A stretch of DNA of 64,000 nt, taken from NCBI RefSeq assembly GCF_015355755.1, contig NZ_JACVEE010000004.1:434001-498000 (forward strand), in the 5' to 3' direction. Positions 26,728-33,684 of the stretch are shown here, piece by piece (position 1 is the stretch's first letter; each line of letters opens with the position of its first letter). The stretch is from Nocardia sp. XZ_19_385 (lineage in GTDB: Bacteria > Actinomycetota > Actinomycetes > Mycobacteriales > Mycobacteriaceae). The notes beneath the pieces are model-generated. The model saw only the letters and a program-made list of their open reading frames with translations. It was not told the origin of the DNA and did not search any database. Position numbers and translations under genes: made by a program.

Positions 26728-27384
26728 GTGATTTCTGCGGTGGTCTTCGACGTAGGGGAGACGCTGGTCGACGAGACCCGCGAGTATGGCACGTGGGCGG
26801 ACTGGCTCGGGGTGCCCCGGCACACGTTCGTATCGGTCTTCGGCGCGGTTATCGCGACAGGCCGCGACTATCGGGAGACGTTCCAAGTGTTCCGGCCGGG
26901 GTTCGACCTCGACCGTGAGCGGCAGGCCCGCGCGGATGCAGGGAAGCCCGAATGGTTCGCTGAGGACGACCTCTACGCAGATGTCCGGCCGGCGCTGACC
27001 GAACTCCGCGAGATGGGAGTCTTGGTCGGCATCGCGGGGAACCAGACCTTACGAGCGGGCAGGATCCTGCGTGATCTCAACCTTCCCGCTGACTTCATCG
27101 CCACATCCGACGACTGGGGCGTTCAGAAGCCCGATCTCGGATTCTTCGACAAAGTAGTTGAGGCGGCAGGCGTACCGGCTTCGGAAATCATCTACGTCGG
27201 TGACCGTATCGACAATGACGTGGCACCTGCGAAACGGGCCGGACTCCGAACCGCCTATATCCAGCGGGGGCCGTGGGGCTGGATCCTCCGGGATGCGCCG
27301 GAGGTCGCGGAGCTGTCCGATTGGCAGATCCGCGACCTCAACGAGCTTCCGGGAATCGTTGGCGCCGAAGGCGATCTGGTCTAG
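26728..27384 (+). CDS. HAD-superfamily hydrolase
   Basis: A 218-aa haloacid dehalogenase-type phosphatase. Motif I is VVFDVGETLVDE (nucleophile D8 or D9), motif II GIAGNQT near 98, motif III Lys in VQKPDLGFF near 132, and motif IV YVGDRIDNDVAPAKRAG near 153. All four are intact. GTG 26728 has TACGGT about eight bases upstream and no Shine-Dalgarno, so it may be leaderless. Its end overlaps the end of the convergent XRE gene by 4 bp. HAD hydrolases beside XRE regulators are frequent on actinomycete mobile elements; the substrate is unknown. Confidence 0.85.
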   Translation: MISAVVFDVGETLVDETREYGTWADWLGVPRHTFVSVFGAVIATGRDYRETFQVFRPGFDLDRERQARADAGKPEWFAEDDLYADVRPALTELREMGVLVGIAGNQTLRAGRILRDLNLPADFIATSDDWGVQKPDLGFFDKVVEAAGVPASEIIYVGDRIDNDVAPAKRAGLRTAYIQRGPWGWILRDAPEVAELSDWQIRDLNELPGIVGAEGDLV

Positions 27385-28661
27385 CCGACGAGCGAATTCA
27401 CCATGGTATGCCAGTCGTAGAGCCGCTCGTCGAGCGTCCGCACCGCAGGCAGTGAGTCCCACTGCCGCAGACTCTGGCGCACCACCTTGATTCGATCCAT
27501 CGCGGTGGCGTACCAGTTCTTGCCGAGGATATCGAGCGCCTCCTCCAGGTGTTGGCACGCCTGATCGGGGTTGCTTTCCAGCACTGCCGCGGCGGCGAGG
27601 TCGGCCAGGTACACGGCGCGCTGTTTGATCGCATCCTCGGGAAGATCCCGCAGCACTTGCTCCAAGGTTTCGCGCGCTTCCCGCCCGCGACCCGCGACCA
27701 TGAGCGTGTTGCCCTTGAAGCCGGCCAACCGAATTGGCGAGAACCAATCCATCCAGGCCGGTGAAGGATTGGCCTCACCGTCGTGCTCCCGGTAGGCATC
27801 CTCAGCGTGGTGTATCAGACTCAGCGCACGCCGGGTATCTCCGAACCGTGTCTCTACCTCCGCTTCCACTGCATCAAGCCAGGCAGTCATCTCCGCATTC
27901 GACCCACCGCGGCGGGCGAACGCGCGCGCCGCCCGCATTCGATCGCGTGCCTCTTCCGCGCGCGTTGCATCCCCGGAGAACGCCGGAGCAAAGGCCATAT
28001 GTGCGAGCACCGCTGACCCCAACAGCAGATCGTTTGCCTCATGGGCAGCCTGGAGGGCGAGAACGAAACTTGACTGAGACAGCTCGGGCTGCTGGAGATC
28101 AAAAAACTCAAGTCGGCCCGCTAGCAAGCTGGACTCCGAAACCGCCTTGGCAAGAACCTCTTTCGCTGGCCCTGAGACCTGTGGAAGAAGCTCTACGCCC
28201 AGCTGGGCATGCTCAGCGACGGAGCGGTGGAGGAGAGCGGCCGGAAGCAGCCAGTACAGGTGCCGGTGAGACACCGTGACCGACATGTAGTCATTGGCAA
28301 CCGAAGGCGGGAGCATTGTCGATCCGGCGACGAGGCGATGACTCACCGTTGACCGTGAATCGCGTCCCGCCTGCCGTCCGGGTCCCGGACCTGCTGGGTT
28401 GTTGGACTCTTCCGACCAAGGCGGCGTGAAGCCAAGTTCAGTTACTGGCCGCTTGAACAGGACCTCTAGCGCTCGAGCATGGTCAGGGTGCGGCCAGGGC
28501 GGCTCCGCCGACTCCCACCGGCGCACGGTCCGTGCAGCGACCTCGATCCGTAGCCCAATCTGTCGCGCCGTCTCGGTCACGGCCTCTGCGAGTGCCGTCT
28601 GAGATCGGTATCCCTGTGCCTGTCGCGCCGCCCGCAATGCAGCGTTTCCTGACGTTGCCAT
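27381..28661 (-). CDS. XRE-family regulator with helical repeat domain
   Basis: A 426-aa protein. Residues about 8-70 form an HTH (ALRAARQAQGYRSQTALAEA ... AARTVRRWESAEPPWPHPDH) of the XRE/Cro type. Residues 130-426 are helical and TPR-like, as in large actinobacterial regulators that bind a peptide or small ligand. It is divergent from the transfer operon beginning at 28818, with inverted repeats in the 150-bp space between, and is the likely repressor or activator of transfer. It converges on, and overlaps by 4 bp, the HAD gene. Confidence 0.8.
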   Translation of the reverse strand: MATSGNAALRAARQAQGYRSQTALAEAVTETARQIGLRIEVAARTVRRWESAEPPWPHPDHARALEVLFKRPVTELGFTPPWSEESNNPAGPGPGRQAGRDSRSTVSHRLVAGSTMLPPSVANDYMSVTVSHRHLYWLLPAALLHRSVAEHAQLGVELLPQVSGPAKEVLAKAVSESSLLAGRLEFFDLQQPELSQSSFVLALQAAHEANDLLLGSAVLAHMAFAPAFSGDATRAEEARDRMRAARAFARRGGSNAEMTAWLDAVEAEVETRFGDTRRALSLIHHAEDAYREHDGEANPSPAWMDWFSPIRLAGFKGNTLMVAGRGREARETLEQVLRDLPEDAIKQRAVYLADLAAAAVLESNPDQACQHLEEALDILGKNWYATAMDRIKVVRQSLRQWDSLPAVRTLDERLYDWHTMVNSLVG

Positions 28662-28674
28662 GGGTAAGAGTCTA

Positions 28675-28689
28675 GTCCCACATAGGGAC
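28675..28689. promoter_or_regulatory. Possible operator for the XRE regulator
   Basis: GTCCC-ACATA-GGGAC is a perfect inverted repeat 13 bp upstream of the XRE start codon. ATGTCC (about 28713) and GGACAT (28751) extend the theme across the divergent promoter region. Autoregulation and control of the transfer operon are inferred. Confidence 0.5.
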
Positions 28690-28817
28690 GTAGCCGTACC
28701 CGACCCGGCAGATATGTCCTACTCGCGTCCTCATAACTGGCCTTTTTAGCGGACATTTACCGAGAGATCCTCAGGTGAACGAAGTTTCCGACTTTTGCCC
28801 ACTGAGGAGTGATCCAG

Positions 28818-29042
28818 TTGACGACGAATCCACCGCCGACCATTGCGCCCGAAGACCTAATCAGCGTCAAGACCGCTGCAACCCTGCTCGGGGTCGACTC
28901 CAACACCATCAAGAACTGGATCAAGGCTGGCCAGCTCCAAGGCTGGCTGCTGAACGGGCGCATGTGGCGCGTCGAACGTGACGCAGTAATCGCACTCGTC
29001 CGGCCTGCGGCCCCCGGTGTCCCGAGCGGCGGTGAAGCGTGA
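28818..29042 (+). CDS. Small MerR/excisionase-type HTH protein
   Basis: A 74-aa protein with ISVKTAATLLGVDSNTIKNW and GRMWRVERDAVIALV, the two halves of an excisionase-like winged HTH. I chose TTG 28818 because GAGGAG lies at a good distance (about 9 nt) upstream; GTG 28809 would sit directly on that sequence. It is the first gene of the long rightward operon and overlaps the next gene by one base (TGATG). It probably regulates transfer or excision; a second excisionase-like gene sits next to the integrase. Confidence 0.7.
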   Translation: MTTNPPPTIAPEDLISVKTAATLLGVDSNTIKNWIKAGQLQGWLLNGRMWRVERDAVIALVRPAAPGVPSGGEA

Positions 29043-29191
29043 TGCGCGCTCGAACCTTCCTGCTTGCCATCGCGGCCATTTCGGTCGGCTACCTGGCCCT
29101 GACAGCTCCTGACGTTCTTGGCTTTTCGCTGATGCTGCTTGGCGCTTTCGCGCTGTGGCGTTCGAGTCGGAGGCGGGGTGTCCGGCGATGA
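29042..29191 (+). CDS. Small two-helix membrane protein (49 aa)
   Basis: Begins MRARTFLLAIAAISVGYLAL and continues with a second hydrophobic segment (VLGFSLMLLGAFALW), ending in the basic tail RSSRRRGVRR. It is embedded between overlapping genes (TGATG at the start, ATGA at the end), which supports it strongly. Small membrane proteins of this kind in actinomycete elements are often spread (Spd) proteins, but the assignment is inference. Confidence 0.6.
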   Translation: MRARTFLLAIAAISVGYLALTAPDVLGFSLMLLGAFALWRSSRRRGVRR

Positions 29192-29586
29192 GTATCAAGG
29201 TGAACCGCAACCGGATGTGGTCGGAGACGACACCACATCAGGCGGTGCGCATGTACGCCGCGATGGATGAGTGGGGTGTGTCGTGGCTGCCGTCGCGATT
29301 GTTGACCCGGAATCAGGCGACGACGGCCATGGTGATCGCGGAAACGGTGTCCAAGGTTGAGTCACAACGGTTCCCGGGGGGTACATCGCTGGACCAACCG
29401 GCCTCGGTCCGCGCGAACGGCTATGGCCAGGAGTGGAAGTGGATTGAGCAGTGGGCCGATGAGATCGGGCTGAACCCGCACCAGATCGTGCACGACGTCG
29501 CGTGTGATCAGGCGAACCGTCGAACGGCATCGGCCGGCGAGCAGCACAAGCTGGCCATGGCAGTGGATCGGCGGCGGTCGCGATGA
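29188..29586 (+). CDS. Hypothetical transfer-operon protein
   Basis: A 132-aa soluble protein (SIKVNRNRMWSETTPHQAVRMY onward) with no motif I recognise. It has a Trp-rich middle (GQEWKWIEQWADEIGLNPHQ) and ends AVDRRRSR, one of the Arg-rich tails shared in this operon. ATGA overlaps join it to the genes on both sides. Confidence 0.6.
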   Translation: MSIKVNRNRMWSETTPHQAVRMYAAMDEWGVSWLPSRLLTRNQATTAMVIAETVSKVESQRFPGGTSLDQPASVRANGYGQEWKWIEQWADEIGLNPHQIVHDVACDQANRRTASAGEQHKLAMAVDRRRSR

Positions 29587-29927
29587 GCGGGCAGTGGCGC
29601 AAAGACCCTGCCCCGCAGGGGTATACGGTCACCCGCTTCGATCGGAGCCCAGGGACCGGCCATCACGCCCTGCAGTCGATGGCGGGCCCGGAGTTCACCG
29701 GGGTCGGCGCGGTCTACGCCCCGCTGGGTGTGCTGCCGCTCGGTATGCGGTTGGCAGCCTTCGCGTTGCTGCTGCTGGTTGGGATGGCCGGGTGCACTGC
29801 TGCGTGGATCGATTACCAGGACTACACGCCATCACCGAACATCTGCCGCTCCGCGACCGCGGGGGTTCCGCCCGAGCGGCCGGGATCGTGCGTCCCCTCG
29901 TCGCAGGTGCCGGAGGTGCGGCAATGA
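29583..29927 (+). CDS. Single-pass membrane protein
   Basis: A 114-aa protein with a polar N-terminal half and one hydrophobic segment near residues 55-74 (RLAAFALLLLVGMAGCTAAW), followed by a Cys- and Pro-containing tail (PNICRSATAGVPPERPGSC) that should lie outside the cell. The GC in the helix resembles a lipobox but is too far from the start for a usual lipoprotein. ATGA overlaps on both ends place it in the transfer operon. Confidence 0.55.
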   Translation: MSGQWRKDPAPQGYTVTRFDRSPGTGHHALQSMAGPEFTGVGAVYAPLGVLPLGMRLAAFALLLLVGMAGCTAAWIDYQDYTPSPNICRSATAGVPPERPGSCVPSSQVPEVRQ

Positions 29928-30262
29928 CCGCTCATAGACCTGATCGGGCCGAGTTGGTGGCATTGGAAGCTGAGAAGCGGCGGCTCAATGTTGTCGACTC
30001 GGTGCTCTCAGACATGTTGGATGCTGCCACCGACTCCAGGCAAGCCAAGGACTACCAGAACTGCGCTGGCGAGAACGAGAAGCTCGCGCACTGGGATTCG
30101 GTCCACATCGAGGTGTGGGCGGAGAGGAAGGTCGTCAGTAACCGGGCTCTCGATGTGGAGTGGGGCAAACAGAAGGCCGACGAGATTCGAGCGAGAACCG
30201 CGGCGCGCATCACCGAAGCCGTGCGACCTGCCAAGCGGCGCGGGATCGAGCGGTCGCGATGA
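29924..30262 (+). CDS. Hypothetical helical protein with Arg-rich tail
   Basis: A 112-aa protein, almost entirely helical and charged (ELVALEAEKRRLNVVDSVLS ... EWGKQKADEIRARTAARITE). It ends AKRRGIERSR. A DNA- or RNA-associated scaffold role would fit the charge pattern but cannot be shown. Its ATG overlaps the preceding stop and its own stop overlaps the methyltransferase ATG. Confidence 0.55.
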   Translation: MTAHRPDRAELVALEAEKRRLNVVDSVLSDMLDAATDSRQAKDYQNCAGENEKLAHWDSVHIEVWAERKVVSNRALDVEWGKQKADEIRARTAARITEAVRPAKRRGIERSR

Positions 30263-31284
30263 GTACCTCCTATGCGCAAGTGGCGGGCGCGCGGTCCGGG
30301 AGCGGTCTGACCGCTACTGATCTGTTCAGTGGTGGTGGGGGTAGTTCCGAGGGGCTGCGGCAGGCCGGCTATCGGATTGTGACCGCGGCCAACCATTGGG
30401 CCACAGCCATCGCCACGCATCAGGCCAACCATCCCGACACCGATCACCGGCAGGCGAACCTGTCGGAGACCGATTTCCGGTCGTTCCTGCGCACGGATGT
30501 CCTGTGGGCATCGCCCTCGTGTGTGTGGTTTGCCCGCTCGGGTGGTCGCAAGAAGCCCACCGTCGAGGTCGAGAGGCAGCGCGCCGACGACGGCAGTATC
30601 GACCGGGCCACGGCGTTCGCGGTGATCGCCGCCACCGAGGTGCACTCCTACGACGCGGTGATCGTGGAGAACGTCACCGAGTTCATGGGCTGGGTGCTCT
30701 ACCGGGGATGGCTCGATCTGATGACCGCTTTGGGCTACAGGCACCAGGTCGTTGTCCTCAACTCCGCCGACATCGGTCCGAACCCGGTGTCGCAGAACCG
30801 GAAACGCTTCTACGCCGTGTTCACCCGCCGTGGTGACGTCGACCTGACCGTGCCGCCGGTCGAGCGGACACCGGCCACCGCGATCCTGGACCCGGACCTC
30901 GGACCTTTGGTGACGCGGCGGTTGTATGTGACTCCGCAGATCGAGCAGATCACCGAGCACGGTGTGCCGCATCTGGTCACCTACCGCAAGCACGCGAAAG
31001 CGATGCGCGCCGACCGGCACCCACTGGCGACCGTGACCGCCGGCGGGAACCACCACGCGATCGCCACCCTCACCGGCGACGGTCCGACGCATCGGTTCCT
31101 GACCCGCCGGGAACGCGCACGCGCACAAGGTTTCCCGGACAACTACGTCTTCCACGGCAAGACCGTCAAGGTCGGCAACCGGTCGATCGATGAGGTCCGC
31201 ACCCAGATCGGCAACGCCGTCAGCGTCAACGTCGCCCGCTGGCTCGGTGACCGCGTCGCCCAATCTTTGGGGGCGTCGTCATGA
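30259..31284 (+). CDS. DNA (cytosine-5-)-methyltransferase
   Basis: A 341-aa C5 methyltransferase. Motif I is TDLFSGGGGSSEGL (near 18-31), the catalytic Cys lies in LWASPSCVWF (near 87, PSC in place of the usual PCQ), motif VI is IVENVTEFM, motif VIII QNRKRFYAVF and motif X RTQIGNAVSVNVA. It transfers a methyl group from S-adenosylmethionine to cytosine; the target sequence is unknown. No restriction enzyme gene is next to it. A solitary modification enzyme inside a transfer operon suggests anti-restriction protection of transferred DNA or regulation. Confidence 0.88.
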   Translation: MSTSYAQVAGARSGSGLTATDLFSGGGGSSEGLRQAGYRIVTAANHWATAIATHQANHPDTDHRQANLSETDFRSFLRTDVLWASPSCVWFARSGGRKKPTVEVERQRADDGSIDRATAFAVIAATEVHSYDAVIVENVTEFMGWVLYRGWLDLMTALGYRHQVVVLNSADIGPNPVSQNRKRFYAVFTRRGDVDLTVPPVERTPATAILDPDLGPLVTRRLYVTPQIEQITEHGVPHLVTYRKHAKAMRADRHPLATVTAGGNHHAIATLTGDGPTHRFLTRRERARAQGFPDNYVFHGKTVKVGNRSIDEVRTQIGNAVSVNVARWLGDRVAQSLGASS

Positions 31285-31658
31285 GCAAGTACCTGGATCC
31301 GGAAGGCCGCCAGCACGGGATCCCGACGTGGCCTTGGCGGATGGCACCGCAGCATCTGCGGACGTGGCGACAGCTGGACGCGGAGAACAAGCGCCCGGTC
31401 AGTGAGTACGAGGCACAAGTTCGTGGAACCGGCCGTCGTCAGGCGTATCTCTACGACTCCCACCAGACGCGGGCGAAGCGGGAAGCCTCCCCGGCGCAAC
31501 GGGAGGCGTTGCAGCTGGCGCGGTGGACCCGCTCGGCCGACGCCGCAGAGCGGCGGGGTGTCGACGCGACGGACATGTGGGAGCTCATCAAGAAGGCCCG
31601 CCACGATATCGCCGCCCGCCGGGAGCCGCGGCGTCAGCGACGGGAGCGAACCCGATGA
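31281..31658 (+). CDS. Hypothetical protein with RDIA-RR-ERTR C-terminal module
   Basis: A 125-aa basic protein (YLDPEGRQHGIPTWPWRMAP onward). No family recognised. Its last 25 residues (KKARHDIAARREP followed by an Arg-rich run and ERTR) resemble the end of the next protein. The segment encoding the tail, GGGAGCGAACCCGATGA, also provides the ribosome binding site and start of the next gene. Confidence 0.55.
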   Translation: MSKYLDPEGRQHGIPTWPWRMAPQHLRTWRQLDAENKRPVSEYEAQVRGTGRRQAYLYDSHQTRAKREASPAQREALQLARWTRSADAAERRGVDATDMWELIKKARHDIAARREPRRQRRERTR

Positions 31659-32626
31659 ACGCACCCCAGTTCCGTACCTGCGGATGTGGCGCCCCCGGGG
31701 ATTTCTCGCGCGGGATGTGCTCGCACTGCTACACCTCGACCCGCTACAAGCAACAGATCCTCGGGTCCTGGGATCCCGACCGTCTCGACCCTGCCGCCGC
31801 CCGCGCGCACCTCGAACAACTTCGGGCAGCCGGTTTGAACCAAAACCAGGTGGCACGACTAGCCGGGGTCCACCACACCGTGCTGTCGCGGCTTCCCGAG
31901 GTCGCGTTCATCACCCGCCGCACCGAACAGGCACTGCTGGCGATCCCGGTCCCCGAACACTGTGCCGAGATCGCACCGGACAAGTCGCTGGTGCCGATCA
32001 CCGGGTCGGTACGCCGCATCCAAGCATTGGTGGCGTTCGGATACCCGCAAGCTCAGCTGTCCCGTGAGCTGGGCATCCAGGTCGCCAGCATGCGGGCGTT
32101 GACCGGCCGCCCCGTCCCGGGCAACAAGTCGGCTGGGCAAGAGATCACCGCGGGCCGGCATCGCCAGATCGAGAAGTTGTTCAACCAACTTCAGATGACC
32201 CCTGGACCGTCGCAGGGGGCCCGCGAACTCGGCAAGAAGCACGGATGGGCGCTGCCGTTCGAATGGGACGAGGAAAGCATCGATCATCCCGACGCCAAAC
32301 CTATTCGCGCGCAACGGACCCCGAAAACGGACCGCGAAGCCCGTCAGGTCGAGCGGCGTGAACTGATCGCCACCGAGGTCCGTCAGGGCGCCACCGGTCA
32401 CCTGATCGCAGACCGCCACAAGCTGGCGCCCGCGGTCGTCGATCGCATCATCTCCGAACTTGGCGGGGCCGCCGCACTTCGGCAGGCCGGCGACAACGCG
32501 GGCAGTCCGCGCCAGTCGAGGCCAGCCGACACCACCGGTACGCGGGCGGTGATCGAGCAGGCTCGCCGCGACATCGCCGGCCGCCGATCACCAGCCCGCA
32601 CACGAGGACTGGAGCGAACCCGATGA
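31655..32626 (+). CDS. HTH DNA-binding protein with N-terminal zinc knuckle
   Basis: A 323-aa protein. C-x-C at residues 8-10 (TCGCGAPGDF) and C-x-x-C at 21-24 (MCSHCYTS) make a likely zinc site. Several HTH-like helices follow: AAGLNQNQVARLAGVHHTVL near 57, FGYPQAQLSRELGIQVASM near 126, and LIADRHKLAPAVVDRIISEL near 248. This layout resembles phage- and ICE-encoded actinobacterial regulators. The C-terminus ARRDIAGRRSP...GLERTR matches the previous protein's tail. It probably regulates or binds element DNA. Confidence 0.6.
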   Translation: MNAPQFRTCGCGAPGDFSRGMCSHCYTSTRYKQQILGSWDPDRLDPAAARAHLEQLRAAGLNQNQVARLAGVHHTVLSRLPEVAFITRRTEQALLAIPVPEHCAEIAPDKSLVPITGSVRRIQALVAFGYPQAQLSRELGIQVASMRALTGRPVPGNKSAGQEITAGRHRQIEKLFNQLQMTPGPSQGARELGKKHGWALPFEWDEESIDHPDAKPIRAQRTPKTDREARQVERRELIATEVRQGATGHLIADRHKLAPAVVDRIISELGGAAALRQAGDNAGSPRQSRPADTTGTRAVIEQARRDIAGRRSPARTRGLERTR

Positions 32627-33684
32627 ATCACAAGGCCAAACTCCGCTACGCCGCATTGGAACGCACACATCGGGCACAGATTGTCGACGGGCTCCGCACC
32701 ACCGGCATGGCCTATAGGGAGATCGCGCGGGCACTGGGGATCTCCCTAAGCAAGGTCGAGAAGTGCCTTGGTGAGGCAGCCGAGCTGCGCTGCCAGGGGC
32801 TGACGAAGAAGGAGATCGCGGCCGAGCTGGGCATCCCTTACGGATCGGTGGGCAGACTGCTGCCTGCCGCTCACCGACGCGGACTTTCCGGCCGCCAGGA
32901 CCTGCTGCTATCGGTGGTCTCGGACATGCACGGGGTTCAGGTCGACGTTCTTGCCGAACTCATGCGGGCAGAGCTGAGCACCATCTACGAGTTCGCGACG
33001 CTGCTGATCGAGCAGGGTCAGCTGCACCCCCTGACGAGGGTCCAGCCTGGGCGGGCCTGGGTGTATCCGACTCCCCGGACTGCGTCCCGCTATCTGGGTT
33101 GGCAGGCGAAGGACTGGACACCTCCGCTGACGCACGCCAACCACTACCGAGCGGTCGCGCAGGCCCGCGCCATGCTGGTCGGCTCCGACCCGCAGCGGTG
33201 GGTGTCCGAGCGCAGGCTGCGGCATCTGGCGACGCAAGCCGCGGCGATGTCACGGCAGCCGGCGCTGTTCAGCACGGGTCGGGAACCGCGCCAAGGCCGC
33301 TTCCACATCCACGATGGCTGGTTCCTGCAACGGGTCGGGCGGGAGTTGCAGTGGTGGGCGGTCGAGGTCGAGCTGACCCGAAAAATGCCCCAAGCCATGG
33401 ACATCGCGCTGCAGGGCGCGATCCGCGCGGTCCGCGACGCCGCGCAGCTCGGTGCCGCCGACCAGCTCGTCGGCCTGCTGTATCTGTGCCGCACCGCCAC
33501 CGTCCAGGACGGGGTGTGGGCCGCCGTCAATCGGCTGCCGGCCGAGATCAAGGCCATCGACATCGCTTTCAAGGCACTGGATTTCGACGACGAATGGTCG
33601 ACCTACCTCTCCCGGCGCGACCGCGAACGCGCGACGAAACGCCTGACCCGCAACCGACTCCACATCGCCAAGGACGCGTCATGA
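32623..33684 (+). CDS. HTH plus replication-relaxation / PDDEXK-like protein
   Basis: A 353-aa protein. Two HTH segments lie near residues 20-45 (TGMAYREIARALGISLSKVE) and 58-78 (TKKEIAAELGIPYGSVGRL). A winged-helix part follows. Near 225-250, IHDGWFLQ...WWAVEVELTRKMPQ has the spacing of a D...ExExxxK nuclease-like core, as in replication-relaxation family proteins of conjugative elements. It may nick or relax element DNA at its origin, which would fit the absence of a classical relaxase; this is inference. ATGA overlap upstream; 3-bp overlap-type junction with the ATPase downstream. Confidence 0.55.
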   Translation: MNHKAKLRYAALERTHRAQIVDGLRTTGMAYREIARALGISLSKVEKCLGEAAELRCQGLTKKEIAAELGIPYGSVGRLLPAAHRRGLSGRQDLLLSVVSDMHGVQVDVLAELMRAELSTIYEFATLLIEQGQLHPLTRVQPGRAWVYPTPRTASRYLGWQAKDWTPPLTHANHYRAVAQARAMLVGSDPQRWVSERRLRHLATQAAAMSRQPALFSTGREPRQGRFHIHDGWFLQRVGRELQWWAVEVELTRKMPQAMDIALQGAIRAVRDAAQLGAADQLVGLLYLCRTATVQDGVWAAVNRLPAEIKAIDIAFKALDFDDEWSTYLSRRDRERATKRLTRNRLHIAKDAS

